DNA from: Leadbetterella sp.
GTDB taxonomy: Bacteria; Bacteroidota; Bacteroidia; Cytophagales; Spirosomataceae
Reading direction: 5' to 3'
Length of the DNA stretch: 38,123 nucleotides
Assembly: GCA_021740125.1 (NCBI GenBank)
Contig: JAIPAJ010000001.1
Span: 77,017 to 115,139, forward strand
This document shows, piece after piece, positions 24,437 to 32,269 of this stretch. Each line of letters opens with the position of its first letter. Positions within the stretch are counted from its first letter, which is position 1. Made by a program: the position numbers and the translations under genes. The notes below the pieces were generated by a model. It saw only the letters and a program-made list of their open reading frames with translations, made no database searches and was not told the origin of the DNA.

Positions 24437-26581
24437 ATGAAAACGGTTTCAATAGTTGTTTTTACTATAATTTTACTTTTCTACAACAAATTTGCCAATG
24501 CACAAGACTGGCTAATTAATCCTATCAGCCAAAAAGCTCTAATAAAAGTAGAGCAAAATAAAATTGAACTCAATAATGGTCTCTTAAAAAGACAATTTGT
24601 AATTGGCCAGAACCTGGCCTGTTTTGATTATGTCAATTTAACGAACAACCAACAGCTTCTTAGGGCCATAAAACCTGAGGCAAGAATAAAAATAGATGGA
24701 AAGGAATACAATATTGGAGGCTTGCTTGGTCAGACAGAACAGGCGTATTTGCAAACCGATTGGATACAAAAACTAAAGAAAGGAAAAACAGACTTTGTAT
24801 TCAAAAACCATGAAATTACAGAGATAAAACCTCAAATAAAATGGATAGCCAAAACTTGGCCAAGCAATATCCAAAATCCAACAGGTAAAACGCTGATATT
24901 GAACTTCAATCCACAAGAACCAAACCTTGAAGGTTTAGAAATTGCCATTCTATACGAAATTTACGATGGCATACCTTTGATAGTAAAATCTTTGCAAATC
25001 AAAAATACTGGTACAAAAACATTTAGAATTGATAGAGTAGTAAACGAAATCTTGGGTTTGGTAGAAGAAGAAAGTGCAGTGGTAGGCAAACCCGAAGAAA
25101 TGAAAAAACAACATGGCATTTATATAGAAACCAATTATGCATTCAACAATGCCATGCGGTATGACATCAGCGACCAAACCACCCACTGGAAAGTCGACTC
25201 CATTTACACTTCACAAGTAAACTATAATTACCAAACACCTTGTCTGTTAGAAATTTACCCCGAAAAAGCCCCTGGAATCGATTTGAAACCTAGTGAAACC
25301 TTCAATTCGGTAAGAACACATGAGCTACTCATGGACAGCTACGATCGGCAACGACGAGGACTGATGATTAAGAAAATGTATAAGACTGTCGCACCTTGGA
25401 CATTGCAAAATCCGATATTTATGCACTTGGTAAGCAAAAATGACGCTGAGGTAAAAACGGCCATAGACCAATGCAAATCAACAGGTTATGAGGCCGTGAT
25501 ACTCAGCTTTGGCAGCCACCTTGAAATGGAAAATACCTCCCCAGAAAATTTCAATCGTTGGAAAATACTTGCAGATTATGCTCACTCAAATGGCATACTC
25601 TTAGGTGGCTATTCTTTGTTTAGCTCAAGAAGAATCACAGATGAGCACGACGTCATTTCACCCATTACGGGTAAGCCAGGAGGGGCGTTTTTTGGAAACG
25701 CTCCATGTTTTGGAAGTCAATGGGGACTGGATTACAGTCAAAAAATAAAGAATTTCTTTGAAAAAACAGGTTTCGACATTTGGGAAAACGACGGCCCATA
25801 CCCAGGTGATCTTTGTGCGTCTAGCGTACATCCCGGTCACAGAGATTTGGAAGACAGCCAATGGAAACAAATGGAGATTCAGAAAGATTTGTATCGTTGG
25901 CTTAACGAACATGGGGTTTATATCAATGCTCCCGACTGGTATTTTTTGGATGGCACACACAAAATAGCCTTGGGTTACCGTGAGGTGAACTTCTCCCTTA
26001 GCCGCGAGCAACAACGCATCTTAAACCGCCAAAATATTCATGACGGTACTATCGAAAAAACCGCTGCCATGAGTTGGGGATTTGTTCCACTTACTCGTTA
26101 TCAAGGTGGAGGTCCAGAAGCGGTTTTGGAGCCTCTAGAAGAACATCTGGAAGACTATAAACAACTTATGATGCAATATTATGGAGCAGGCGTGCAGGCG
26201 TGTTACAGAGGTCCAAGACTTTTCGATACTGAGAAAACAAGAAAAACCGTAGCCGAAACCATCAATTGGTATAAAAAATATAGAGAAATCTTGAACTCGG
26301 ACCTCATTCACCTCCGCCGTGCCGATGGAAGAGATTGGGACGGTTTCCTACATGTTAATCCTTCCTCAAAACAAAAGGGCTTCTTGATGGTGTTCAATCC
26401 TACAACTCAGCCCATTACCAGAAAGGTAAAAATACCCCTCTATTACACGGGCATTGAATCTAAAGCCAATATGAAAGAAAAAGATGGTATTTCTAAGGCT
26501 TATTCTTTAAACAGAAATTATGAAATAGAAATAACAGTATCGATTCCTGCAAATGGTAATAATTGGTATGTTATTGAATAG
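24437..26581 (+). CDS. Secreted predicted TIM-barrel glycoside hydrolase (clan GH-D-like, family unassigned)
   Basis: 714-aa exported protein. The signal peptide is about residues 1-23 (VVFTIILLFYNKFANAQ). Residues about 25-310 are a beta-rich domain like the N-terminal super-sandwich of GH36-type enzymes. A barrel of about 320-610 contains GYEAVILSFGSH, HSNGILLGGYSLF, GFDIWENDGPYPGD (Asp447, Asp452) and HGVYINAPDWYFLDGTHKIALGYRE. A C-terminal beta domain holds GFLMVFNPTTQPITRKVKIPLYY. An Asp at the end of a barrel strand in DIWENDG is the obvious nucleophile candidate, as in clan GH-D. I do not recognise a named family and give no substrate. It is separated from susD by a terminator, so it probably has its own promoter, but context places it in the glycan locus. 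Confidence 0.65.
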   Translation: MKTVSIVVFTIILLFYNKFANAQDWLINPISQKALIKVEQNKIELNNGLLKRQFVIGQNLACFDYVNLTNNQQLLRAIKPEARIKIDGKEYNIGGLLGQTEQAYLQTDWIQKLKKGKTDFVFKNHEITEIKPQIKWIAKTWPSNIQNPTGKTLILNFNPQEPNLEGLEIAILYEIYDGIPLIVKSLQIKNTGTKTFRIDRVVNEILGLVEEESAVVGKPEEMKKQHGIYIETNYAFNNAMRYDISDQTTHWKVDSIYTSQVNYNYQTPCLLEIYPEKAPGIDLKPSETFNSVRTHELLMDSYDRQRRGLMIKKMYKTVAPWTLQNPIFMHLVSKNDAEVKTAIDQCKSTGYEAVILSFGSHLEMENTSPENFNRWKILADYAHSNGILLGGYSLFSSRRITDEHDVISPITGKPGGAFFGNAPCFGSQWGLDYSQKIKNFFEKTGFDIWENDGPYPGDLCASSVHPGHRDLEDSQWKQMEIQKDLYRWLNEHGVYINAPDWYFLDGTHKIALGYREVNFSLSREQQRILNRQNIHDGTIEKTAAMSWGFVPLTRYQGGGPEAVLEPLEEHLEDYKQLMMQYYGAGVQACYRGPRLFDTEKTRKTVAETINWYKKYREILNSDLIHLRRADGRDWDGFLHVNPSSKQKGFLMVFNPTTQPITRKVKIPLYYTGIESKANMKEKDGISKAYSLNRNYEIEITVSIPANGNNWYVIE

Positions 26582-26651
26582 CTTGTTATTAAATAAAGAA
26601 ACTGATAAGATCCAATTAAGCCAATAACCATTTAGAAAAATAAGTATTTTA

Positions 26652-27911
26652 TCAAACCTTAAACACCAATTTCTTCCTATCCAGAAAATACAAAATCACC
26701 GACCAAAAAGCCACATAGCTCATGGCATAGGCCAAAGATGCGTTCATTGGATTGGCAAAAAGTGGTACCAGAAGTTGGTTATTGAAATATTGTAAAAGTG
26801 GCGAACTTTCATTTCCATTCTGAATTTTGAATGTATTCAATGCACGAGGCAAAATACCCGATCCATAGAATACAATCATTGGATTTACACCCCAAATTAT
26901 CAGGAATTTAGTAACAGCTTTCGGTCTACCGGATTTGAAAAGTATATCAACAACTGCCAAAACAACCATGGCCCATCCTCCAGCATAAAACACATAAGAA
27001 CTCGTCCATAAGGCCTTATTTATTGGGAAAACCAAATCCCAAATTAAACCTACCACAATCAAGGCTATTCCTACACCAAGCAACCATTTGAAAGCCTTGG
27101 AACCTTTATTTTGAAGTAATTTCCCAGTCCAGATACCCAAAAGAGCAGTTACAATGGCTGGGAAAGTACTCAGTATGCCCTCTGGATCCCAAGTTTTAGA
27201 AGTTACCCAAAGATGCCCAGGCAGTAAAGTGTTATCCAGCCAAGCTGCCAAATTGGTACCAATTCCATAATTACCAATTGATTGTCCAGGAATTGGAATC
27301 AAAGCCATAGCCGCCCAATAACCAAAAAGTAAACCCGCACCTGCTATAAGTTGTTGCCGAAAATTAAACCCAAGAAATATCAACGCAGCAAAGAAATACA
27401 CGACTCCAATTCTTTGCAATACACCTGGAATCCTAACCGATGCGTAAGTCTCGATTCCAGTAAAACACAAGCCAATCATAAGTACGAATAAACCAATGGC
27501 TGTGTACAACTTTATTTTTGGCCTAAAATTTCCCAAAAGGGTATAAGCCACTAATATACTTATAACTAGCTTTATAATTACCAAAGGTGTGCCTTCTACC
27601 TCTCCAATTCTAATTTTAGAAAAGAAATTGAGGAATAAGCCTAAATTAAAAATCCTAAGTGAACGGGTCAAAATCTTGAGAAAATTTGCTTTGTCAATTC
27701 CAGAATTTTCATTCGTAGAAAATGGCATAGCAGTACCCATGATAAAAACAAAAAATGGAAAGACCATGTCTGTTGGTGTAGCACCGTGCCATTCGGCGTG
27801 CAGCAGTGGAGCGTATACATGACCCCAATCGCCAGGATTATTAACTATGGTCATAAGCATCATGGTGATGCCCCTAAAAATATCTATCGAAGTGACTCTT
27901 TGTTTTTCCAA
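26652..27911 (-). CDS. NagX-like membrane acyltransferase (heparan-alpha-glucosaminide N-acetyltransferase family, DUF5009)
   Basis: 419-aa inner-membrane protein with about ten hydrophobic helices. The N terminus RVTSIDIFRGITMMLMTIVNNPGDW, then HAEWHGATPTDMVFPFFVFIMGTAMPF, is the hallmark of the NagX/HGSNAT/YeiB superfamily. The His residues of the HAEWHG block lie where the family transfers an acyl group across the membrane. Bacterial members are usually found in amino-sugar or glycan-utilisation loci. It is convergent with the glycosidase at 24437 and divergent from dacB. Exact acceptor unknown; acetylation of an amino sugar during import is plausible. Confidence 0.85.
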   Translation of the reverse strand: MEKQRVTSIDIFRGITMMLMTIVNNPGDWGHVYAPLLHAEWHGATPTDMVFPFFVFIMGTAMPFSTNENSGIDKANFLKILTRSLRIFNLGLFLNFFSKIRIGEVEGTPLVIIKLVISILVAYTLLGNFRPKIKLYTAIGLFVLMIGLCFTGIETYASVRIPGVLQRIGVVYFFAALIFLGFNFRQQLIAGAGLLFGYWAAMALIPIPGQSIGNYGIGTNLAAWLDNTLLPGHLWVTSKTWDPEGILSTFPAIVTALLGIWTGKLLQNKGSKAFKWLLGVGIALIVVGLIWDLVFPINKALWTSSYVFYAGGWAMVVLAVVDILFKSGRPKAVTKFLIIWGVNPMIVFYGSGILPRALNTFKIQNGNESSPLLQYFNNQLLVPLFANPMNASLAYAMSYVAFWSVILYFLDRKKLVFKV

Positions 27912-27942
27912 AATTCTATGGCTAAATTGTTAACTGATAAAC

Positions 27943-27950
27943 CAAAGTTA
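27943..27950 (-). promoter_or_regulatory. -7 box of the NagX-like gene
   Basis: The minus strand reads TAACTTTG, a perfect TAnnTTTG element. It predicts a start near 27937 and a leader of about 26 nt. It lies in the 59-nt divergent gap shared with dacB. Confidence 0.45.
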
Positions 27951-27970
27951 AAAAAAATATTTATGCATCC

Positions 27971-29266
27971 ATGAAAATCGTCATTTCATTCTCGCTTCTT
28001 TCGCTTCTCTTAATATCTTGTGCAACTCAAAAACCCAAAACCTCATTGGTTCAAAAATGGATAGATTCTACTCAAATCGAAAGCAATAGTTTCGTGGGAA
28101 TCAAGATTTTTGACCCAAAAACAAAAGAAGTAATTTTTGCCAAAAACGAAAAACGATATTTTGTGCCTGCTTCTAACACCAAATTATTGAGTCTTTATGC
28201 ATCGCTTAAAAACCTTGGCGATAGTATTCCTGCTTTAAAATATGTTTTAAAAAACGATAGCTTATTTGTATCTGGAACCGCGGATCCAACTTTTCTTCAT
28301 CCCGATTTGCCGAAAAGCAAAACCTACGATTTTATCAAAAACTCAACTGCCAAAACTATCATATTCTCTAATGCAAACTTCAAAAACGAAGTTTATGGCT
28401 CTGGCTGGGCTTGGGATGATTACAACGATTACTACCAAGTGGAACTGAGTTCTTTTCCTATTTATGGCAATATTGTGAGGTTCAAAAAAACAAATAATGA
28501 ACTTTCTGTCAATCCTCCCATATTTTCTGATTCATTAATTTATAATCAAAACTCCTTTTCTGAAATTAAGAGAAAAATAAACGAAAACGTATTTTACACC
28601 AATACTAAAATCAACCAAAAACCAGATTTTGAACAAGACATTCCTTTTAAGACTTCGGCTTTTCTTTTCCAAAAATTACTTTCTGATACCCTAAAGAAAG
28701 AAATAACATTGGGTTCTTTTATGCCAAATAAAGAATTCAAAACGCTTTACTCACTACCCGTGGATACAGTATTCAGAAGAATGATGCAAGTCTCTGACAA
28801 TATGCTAGCTGAGCAACTTTTGCTTTTGGCAGGTGGAAAATACGCTGATACCATTTCTACGTATCAAGCTATAAAAAACATACAGGCCGATTTACTTGAG
28901 GATGTTCCGCAAAAATTTAATTGGGTGGATGGCTCTGGTTTGTCACGATACAATCTACTAACACCGGAAGGACTAGTTTTTCTACTTGACCGTATGTTGA
29001 AAGAATTCCCAAAAGAGAGATTATTTTCATTAATGTCTGTCGGTGGGCAAGTCGGAACACTTAAAAATGCATACAAATCTGGCGTACCTTTTGTTTTTGC
29101 AAAAACAGGAAGTTTAAGCGGAGTTTATAACCAAAGTGGCTACTTAATAACAAAATCGGGACGTCTATTAATCTTTAGCATTATGAACAATAATTTTGTT
29201 GGACCCACTTCAAAAATCCGAAAAAAAACCTCCGAAATTATTACCCTTCTACATGAAAACTATTGA
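27971..29266 (+). CDS. dacB: D-alanyl-D-alanine carboxypeptidase / endopeptidase, PBP4 type (peptidase S13)
   Basis: 431-aa periplasmic penicillin-binding protein that trims or cleaves peptidoglycan cross-links. The three active-site motifs of S13 enzymes are present: SNTK (Ser68, Lys71) in VPASNTKLLS, SDN in MQVSDNMLAEQ, and KTG in FAKTGSLSGV. A lipobox-like LLISC gives a lipidated Cys at residue 17. The region between SxxK and SxN holds the inserted domains typical of PBP4, somewhat shorter than in E. coli DacB. The start follows an AT-rich leader; an in-frame alternative is not needed. It is a stand-alone gene. Confidence 0.92.
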   Translation: MKIVISFSLLSLLLISCATQKPKTSLVQKWIDSTQIESNSFVGIKIFDPKTKEVIFAKNEKRYFVPASNTKLLSLYASLKNLGDSIPALKYVLKNDSLFVSGTADPTFLHPDLPKSKTYDFIKNSTAKTIIFSNANFKNEVYGSGWAWDDYNDYYQVELSSFPIYGNIVRFKKTNNELSVNPPIFSDSLIYNQNSFSEIKRKINENVFYTNTKINQKPDFEQDIPFKTSAFLFQKLLSDTLKKEITLGSFMPNKEFKTLYSLPVDTVFRRMMQVSDNMLAEQLLLLAGGKYADTISTYQAIKNIQADLLEDVPQKFNWVDGSGLSRYNLLTPEGLVFLLDRMLKEFPKERLFSLMSVGGQVGTLKNAYKSGVPFVFAKTGSLSGVYNQSGYLITKSGRLLIFSIMNNNFVGPTSKIRKKTSEIITLLHENY

Positions 29267-29274
29267 ACAAATAA

Positions 29275-29312
29275 AAAGCTAGTTGTATCACGGTTAAATT
29301 AAACTTAGCTTT
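29275..29312 (+). terminator. Possible weak terminator after dacB
   Basis: AAAGCTA (29275-29281) can pair with TAGCTTT (29306-29312) around a long 24-nt loop, with only an AT-rich tail. It lies 9 nt after the dacB stop codon. The loop length makes it doubtful. Confidence 0.25.
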
Positions 29313-29424
29313 ATTAATTATTAACAATTTAGAAGCTGAGAACTAAACTTTAGCCTTAAAATTTTCTCTAAAGATGTAAATTTTCTAACCGTTGTTAGTT
29401 TTCATAAACAAAAGATAATCATGG

Positions 29425-29456
29425 TTTGCATTTGTTGAAAAACTTACTAAAATTTG
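29425..29456 (+). promoter_or_regulatory. Promoter of the candidate RNA at 29461
   Basis: TTTG (29425-29428) lies exactly 19 nt before TAAAATTTG (29448-29456), a TA-n3-TTTG box one base longer than the consensus. The spacing matches Bacteroidota housekeeping promoters. The predicted start, about 29461, falls on the first base of a 13-bp inverted-repeat arm. Confidence 0.6.
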
Positions 29457-29460
29457 TAGA

Positions 29461-29590
29461 TAATTGTGGCCAAAATTAAAAGATTTATAAGACCTGGAGC
29501 ATTGAGCAATGCTGGAAGTTGGCCACAATTAATTCGCCAATTATCCAGACAAAACAGGACTCGAGAAAGTTTTTCTCGGGTCTTTTTTTT
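29461..29590 (+). ncRNA. Candidate structured RNA or 5' leader (riboswitch-like) of the Crp/Fnr-like gene
   Basis: A self-contained transcription unit of about 130 nt. TAATTGTGGCCAA (29461-29473) pairs perfectly over 13 bp with TTGGCCACAATTA (29519-29531). Inside that stem AGCATT and AATGCT form a second hairpin around GAGC. CTGG in the inner region could pair with CCAG near 29545-29548 as a pseudoknot. An intrinsic terminator closes the unit. The next start codon is only 36 nt further, with no other promoter box seen in between, so this could be an attenuated leader or a free small RNA. It matches no riboswitch class or SRP, 6S or tmRNA signature I can recall. Confidence 0.55.
29558..29590 (+). 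terminator. Strong intrinsic terminator inside the 29461 unit
   Basis: GACTCGAGAAA (29558-29568) pairs over 11 bp, with one T-G wobble, with TTTCTCGGGTC (29572-29582) around a GTT loop. Eight T residues follow (29583-29590). It lies upstream of the Crp/Fnr-like gene and is far too distant to serve dacB. Confidence 0.88.
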
Positions 29591-29625
29591 GAATCAAACT
29601 CCTATTTCCCATATAATTAAAGAGA

Positions 29626-30207
29626 ATGACCTTTTCACAAAATTTATTAAAAGACTTAGTAAATACAATAGCTCCAATTACAAAAAATGAGTTTAAGCAT
29701 TTGGTTTCAATTTTCAGTGAAAAACCTCTCCCAAAAGGCTCAAAACCAATAATATTTGGAGAATCTTCTAATCTAGTTCTATTTGTAACAAAAGGCCTGC
29801 TAAGAGAATACACCATCAACAACAATGAAGAACACACCCTTTGGATTACAGGCGTTGGAGAAGCTATTCTTGACCCTGGCAGCTTTATGGTTGGAGAGCC
29901 ATCAAAAATAGAAGTCGAAGCCCTGGTAAACTCCCACATATTGTATACCACACGTCAGCAACTAGAGACCATTTTGGTAGAAATTCCCAGCATAAACGCA
30001 GTTACCCATGTGCTTTATCAAAAAAACCTTCAAGATTTTAGAGAACATATGCTTTTATTGAAAATATGGCCAACTCAGAAACGAGAGGAAATTCTGTTTG
30101 AAAAAAAACCGCATTTATTCAGAAAAGAAGTTAAGCTAAAACACATTGCGTCTTTGCTCAACGTACATCCGAATTCACTCAGTCGAATCAGAAACCAGCG
30201 AATATAG
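29626..30207 (+). CDS. Crp/Fnr-like transcriptional regulator with degenerate cNMP-binding fold
   Basis: 193-aa cytoplasmic regulator. The N-terminal cupin-like cNMP-binding domain, residues about 20-115, shows KPLPKGSKPIIFGESSNLVLFVTKGLLREY, the usual opening of Bacteroidota Crp-like proteins. The phosphate-binding cassette residues of true CRP are not evident, so cAMP binding is doubtful. A long dimer helix follows. The C terminus carries a helix-turn-helix (VKLKHIASLLNVHPNSLSRIR, about 168-190). The ATG at 29626 follows an AAAGAGA purine stretch. It sits directly behind a candidate RNA leader with a terminator, so it may be controlled by attenuation. Confidence 0.82.
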   Translation: MTFSQNLLKDLVNTIAPITKNEFKHLVSIFSEKPLPKGSKPIIFGESSNLVLFVTKGLLREYTINNNEEHTLWITGVGEAILDPGSFMVGEPSKIEVEALVNSHILYTTRQQLETILVEIPSINAVTHVLYQKNLQDFREHMLLLKIWPTQKREEILFEKKPHLFRKEVKLKHIASLLNVHPNSLSRIRNQRI

Positions 30208-30267
30208 TAATCATGGCTTTTGTGAACCGTTTACCCCAAATTTAAGTTAAATCTAAGACTAATTACT

Positions 30268-30296
30268 GGTTTCTAAACCTATGGTTTGGGACCCAA
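30268..30296. repeat. Cluster of short overlapping palindromes
   Basis: GGTTT (30268-30272), AAACC (30275-30279) and GGTTT (30283-30287) can form two mutually exclusive hairpins. TTGGGACCCAA (30286-30296) is a further palindrome. The cluster lies between the Crp/Fnr-like gene and prfA and has no T-run. Confidence 0.3.
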
Positions 30297-30333
30297 GAAT
30301 TCAATAAGTCAGGTAAAATTCGACAATTTTGCC

Positions 30334-30341
30334 TATTTTTG
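30334..30341 (+). promoter_or_regulatory. -7 box of the prfA promoter
   Basis: TATTTTTG is a perfect TAnnTTTG element, 25 nt before the prfA start codon. The expected transcription start is near 30347. No convincing -33 box is visible. Confidence 0.5.
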
Positions 30342-30366
30342 TGGCGATTTATAAAAATCTTAGAGC

Positions 30367-31440
30367 ATGTTAATCGAACAGTTAGAGTCAATAAAAGAGC
30401 GTTTTGAAGAAGTTTCGCAGCAGATAACCATGCCCGAAGTGGTGTCAAATATGGACAAATTCAAGAAAATTAGCAAGGAATACCGTGACTTAGAAAAAGT
30501 TGTAGAAGAATATAAAAACTATAAACTCATATTGGCCAACCTTGATGAAGCTCGTCAAATTCTGAACACAGAAAAAGACGAAGAAATGCGTGAAATGGCC
30601 AAAATGGAGTTAGACGAACTTCAACCAAAAAAAGAGGCAATAGAGGAGTCATTAAAAGAAATGCTGATTCCTAAAGACCCCATGGACAGCAAAGATTGTA
30701 TTCTTGAAATAAGAGGCGGAACAGGTGGCGATGAGGCAGCAATTTTTGCTGGAGACTTGTTCAGAATGTACCAACGCTACGCCGTTACGCAAGGATGGCA
30801 GTTTCAGGTGATGGACTTTACCGATGCCTCCTCGGGTGGTTATAAAGAAATTGTGGTAAGCGTAAAAGGAGAAGACGTTTATGGAAAACTGAAGTTTGAG
30901 TCAGGTGTGCATCGCGTACAGCGTGTACCCGCCACCGAATCACAAGGCCGTATTCATACCTCCGCTGCCACTGTAGCTGTTTTGCCCGAAGCCGACGAAG
31001 TGGACGTGCAAATAAACATGTCAGACATAAGAAAAGATACCTATTGTTCGTCAGGTGCTGGTGGCCAATCAGTTAATACTACCTACTCTGCCGTGCGTGT
31101 CACACACATACCTACAGGTGTAGTCGTGCAGTGCCAAGACGAGCGTTCGCAAATCAAAAACTTCGATAAAGCCATGACAGTTCTGAGGTCTAGAATATAC
31201 GAAATGGAACTCGCCAAGCACAACGAAGCCATAGCCGGCGACCGTAAATCAATGGTAGGATCAGGTGATAGGTCAGATAAAATCAGAACCTACAATTATC
31301 CACAAGGCCGAGTAACCGACCACCGTATAGGTTTTACGGTATACAATCTTCCAACCGTGATGGAAGGCCAAGTAGGTGAATTCATTGAAAAGCTAAGAAT
31401 TGCCGAAAATGCCGATAAAATGAAAGAAGGCGTGGCATAA
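30367..31440 (+). CDS. prfA: Peptide chain release factor 1
   Basis: 357-aa class I release factor that terminates translation at UAA and UAG. The anticodon-like tripeptide PAT is at 188-190 in QRVPATESQGRIHTS, which identifies RF1 rather than RF2 (SPF). The catalytic GGQ is at 232-234 in SSGAGGQSVNTT; the Gln is the residue methylated by PrmC. The N-terminal coiled-coil domain and the C-terminal DHRIGFTVYNL block are complete. It is followed 47 nt later by rdgB and may be co-transcribed with it. Confidence 0.98.
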   Translation: MLIEQLESIKERFEEVSQQITMPEVVSNMDKFKKISKEYRDLEKVVEEYKNYKLILANLDEARQILNTEKDEEMREMAKMELDELQPKKEAIEESLKEMLIPKDPMDSKDCILEIRGGTGGDEAAIFAGDLFRMYQRYAVTQGWQFQVMDFTDASSGGYKEIVVSVKGEDVYGKLKFESGVHRVQRVPATESQGRIHTSAATVAVLPEADEVDVQINMSDIRKDTYCSSGAGGQSVNTTYSAVRVTHIPTGVVVQCQDERSQIKNFDKAMTVLRSRIYEMELAKHNEAIAGDRKSMVGSGDRSDKIRTYNYPQGRVTDHRIGFTVYNLPTVMEGQVGEFIEKLRIAENADKMKEGVA

Positions 31441-31487
31441 ATTTCAATTTAATATCTTATATCTTCCCAATTCATTTAACTTAATTC

Positions 31488-32075
31488 ATGGAAAAAATCG
31501 AAATCTGTCTAGCATCCAACAATACCCATAAGATTGTTGAACTTCAGCAAATGCTGGGAGACACTTTCTTGATTAAAACTATGAAAGACATTGGTTGTGA
31601 AGATGATATAGAAGAATACGGCACCACCTTTGAACAAAACTCTAGAATAAAAGCCGACTACATACATAACTTATATGGCCTAAATGTAATAGCCGACGAC
31701 TCTGGTTTGGAAGTAGAAGCCTTGGGCAACCGACCAGGTGTTTATTCAGCACGTTATGCGGGTGAACCCACCAATCACCAAGCAAATATAGAGAAACTGC
31801 TCTTAGAACTCGACGGAATTGAAAACCGAAAAGCAAGATTCAGAACTGTTATAACCTTAATATTAGACAATAAGAATTATGCTTTTGAAGGAGAAGTTTC
31901 AGGTAAAATAACAATGGAGCTTCGTGGGGATGAAGGATTCGGATATGACCCAGTTTTTGTACCTGATGGTTTTGAAAAAACATTTGCAGAAATGCCAGCA
32001 GCACTTAAAAATCAAATTAGCCATAGAGCAAACGCCATAACACGACTTCTAGAATATTTAAAAACAAAAAAGTAA
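31488..32075 (+). CDS. rdgB: XTP/dITP diphosphatase (RdgB/HAM1 family)
   Basis: 195-aa house-cleaning nucleotide pyrophosphatase that hydrolyses dITP and XTP to monophosphates, keeping deaminated purines out of DNA and RNA. Family motifs are complete: SNNTHK (10-15) for phosphate binding, ADDSGLEV near 69-76 with the metal-binding acidic residues, RPGVYSARYAG, GFGYDPVF near 153-160, and SHRANA near 180 for base recognition. The length is standard. Confidence 0.97.
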   Translation: MEKIEICLASNNTHKIVELQQMLGDTFLIKTMKDIGCEDDIEEYGTTFEQNSRIKADYIHNLYGLNVIADDSGLEVEALGNRPGVYSARYAGEPTNHQANIEKLLLELDGIENRKARFRTVITLILDNKNYAFEGEVSGKITMELRGDEGFGYDPVFVPDGFEKTFAEMPAALKNQISHRANAITRLLEYLKTKK

Positions 32076-32098
32076 CGAAAATCTACTTCTCGTTACTT
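32070..32098 (+). terminator. Hairpin at the end of rdgB
   Basis: AAGTAACGA (32070-32078) pairs perfectly over 9 bp with TCGTTACTT (32090-32098). The 5' arm contains the rdgB stop codon. The following sequence is only moderately T-rich (TCTACTCATTTT), so termination here may be weak. Confidence 0.45.
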
Positions 32099-32131
32099 CT
32101 ACTCATTTTAGGTCTTTCAAGTAATATCGTC

Positions 32132-32153
32132 TTAGAAAGTTTCGGCTTTCTAA
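32132..32153. repeat. 8-bp hairpin in the rdgB/AraC gap
   Basis: TTAGAAAG (32132-32139) and CTTTCTAA (32146-32153) pair around TTTCGG. A further set of short repeats built on GCAAT and ATTGC follows (about 32156-32173). There is no T-run, so their role is unclear. Confidence 0.35.
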
Positions 32154-32269
32154 TAATTGCAATGCAAAATTGCACCAAAAAAAATCATAAAACTATTACA
32201 GAATTTTCCAATACTTGTTCTATATTAACATCATATTAGAGAATAGGTAAACACAGGTGTTAATCAAGC

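Noticed and set aside
25658-26014. 118-codon frame antisense to the TIM-barrel hydrolase
   Set aside because: The sense strand carries a coherent multi-domain protein; this frame shows no family resemblance.
29461-29590. SRP RNA, 6S RNA, tmRNA or a common riboswitch class
   Set aside because: The conserved sequence boxes of these RNAs that I can recall are not present; only the general layout is riboswitch-like.
29466-29690. 74-codon GTG-start frame in the structured RNA region
   Set aside because: It crosses a strong intrinsic terminator, overlaps the Crp/Fnr-like start, and its bases are explained by inverted-repeat arms.
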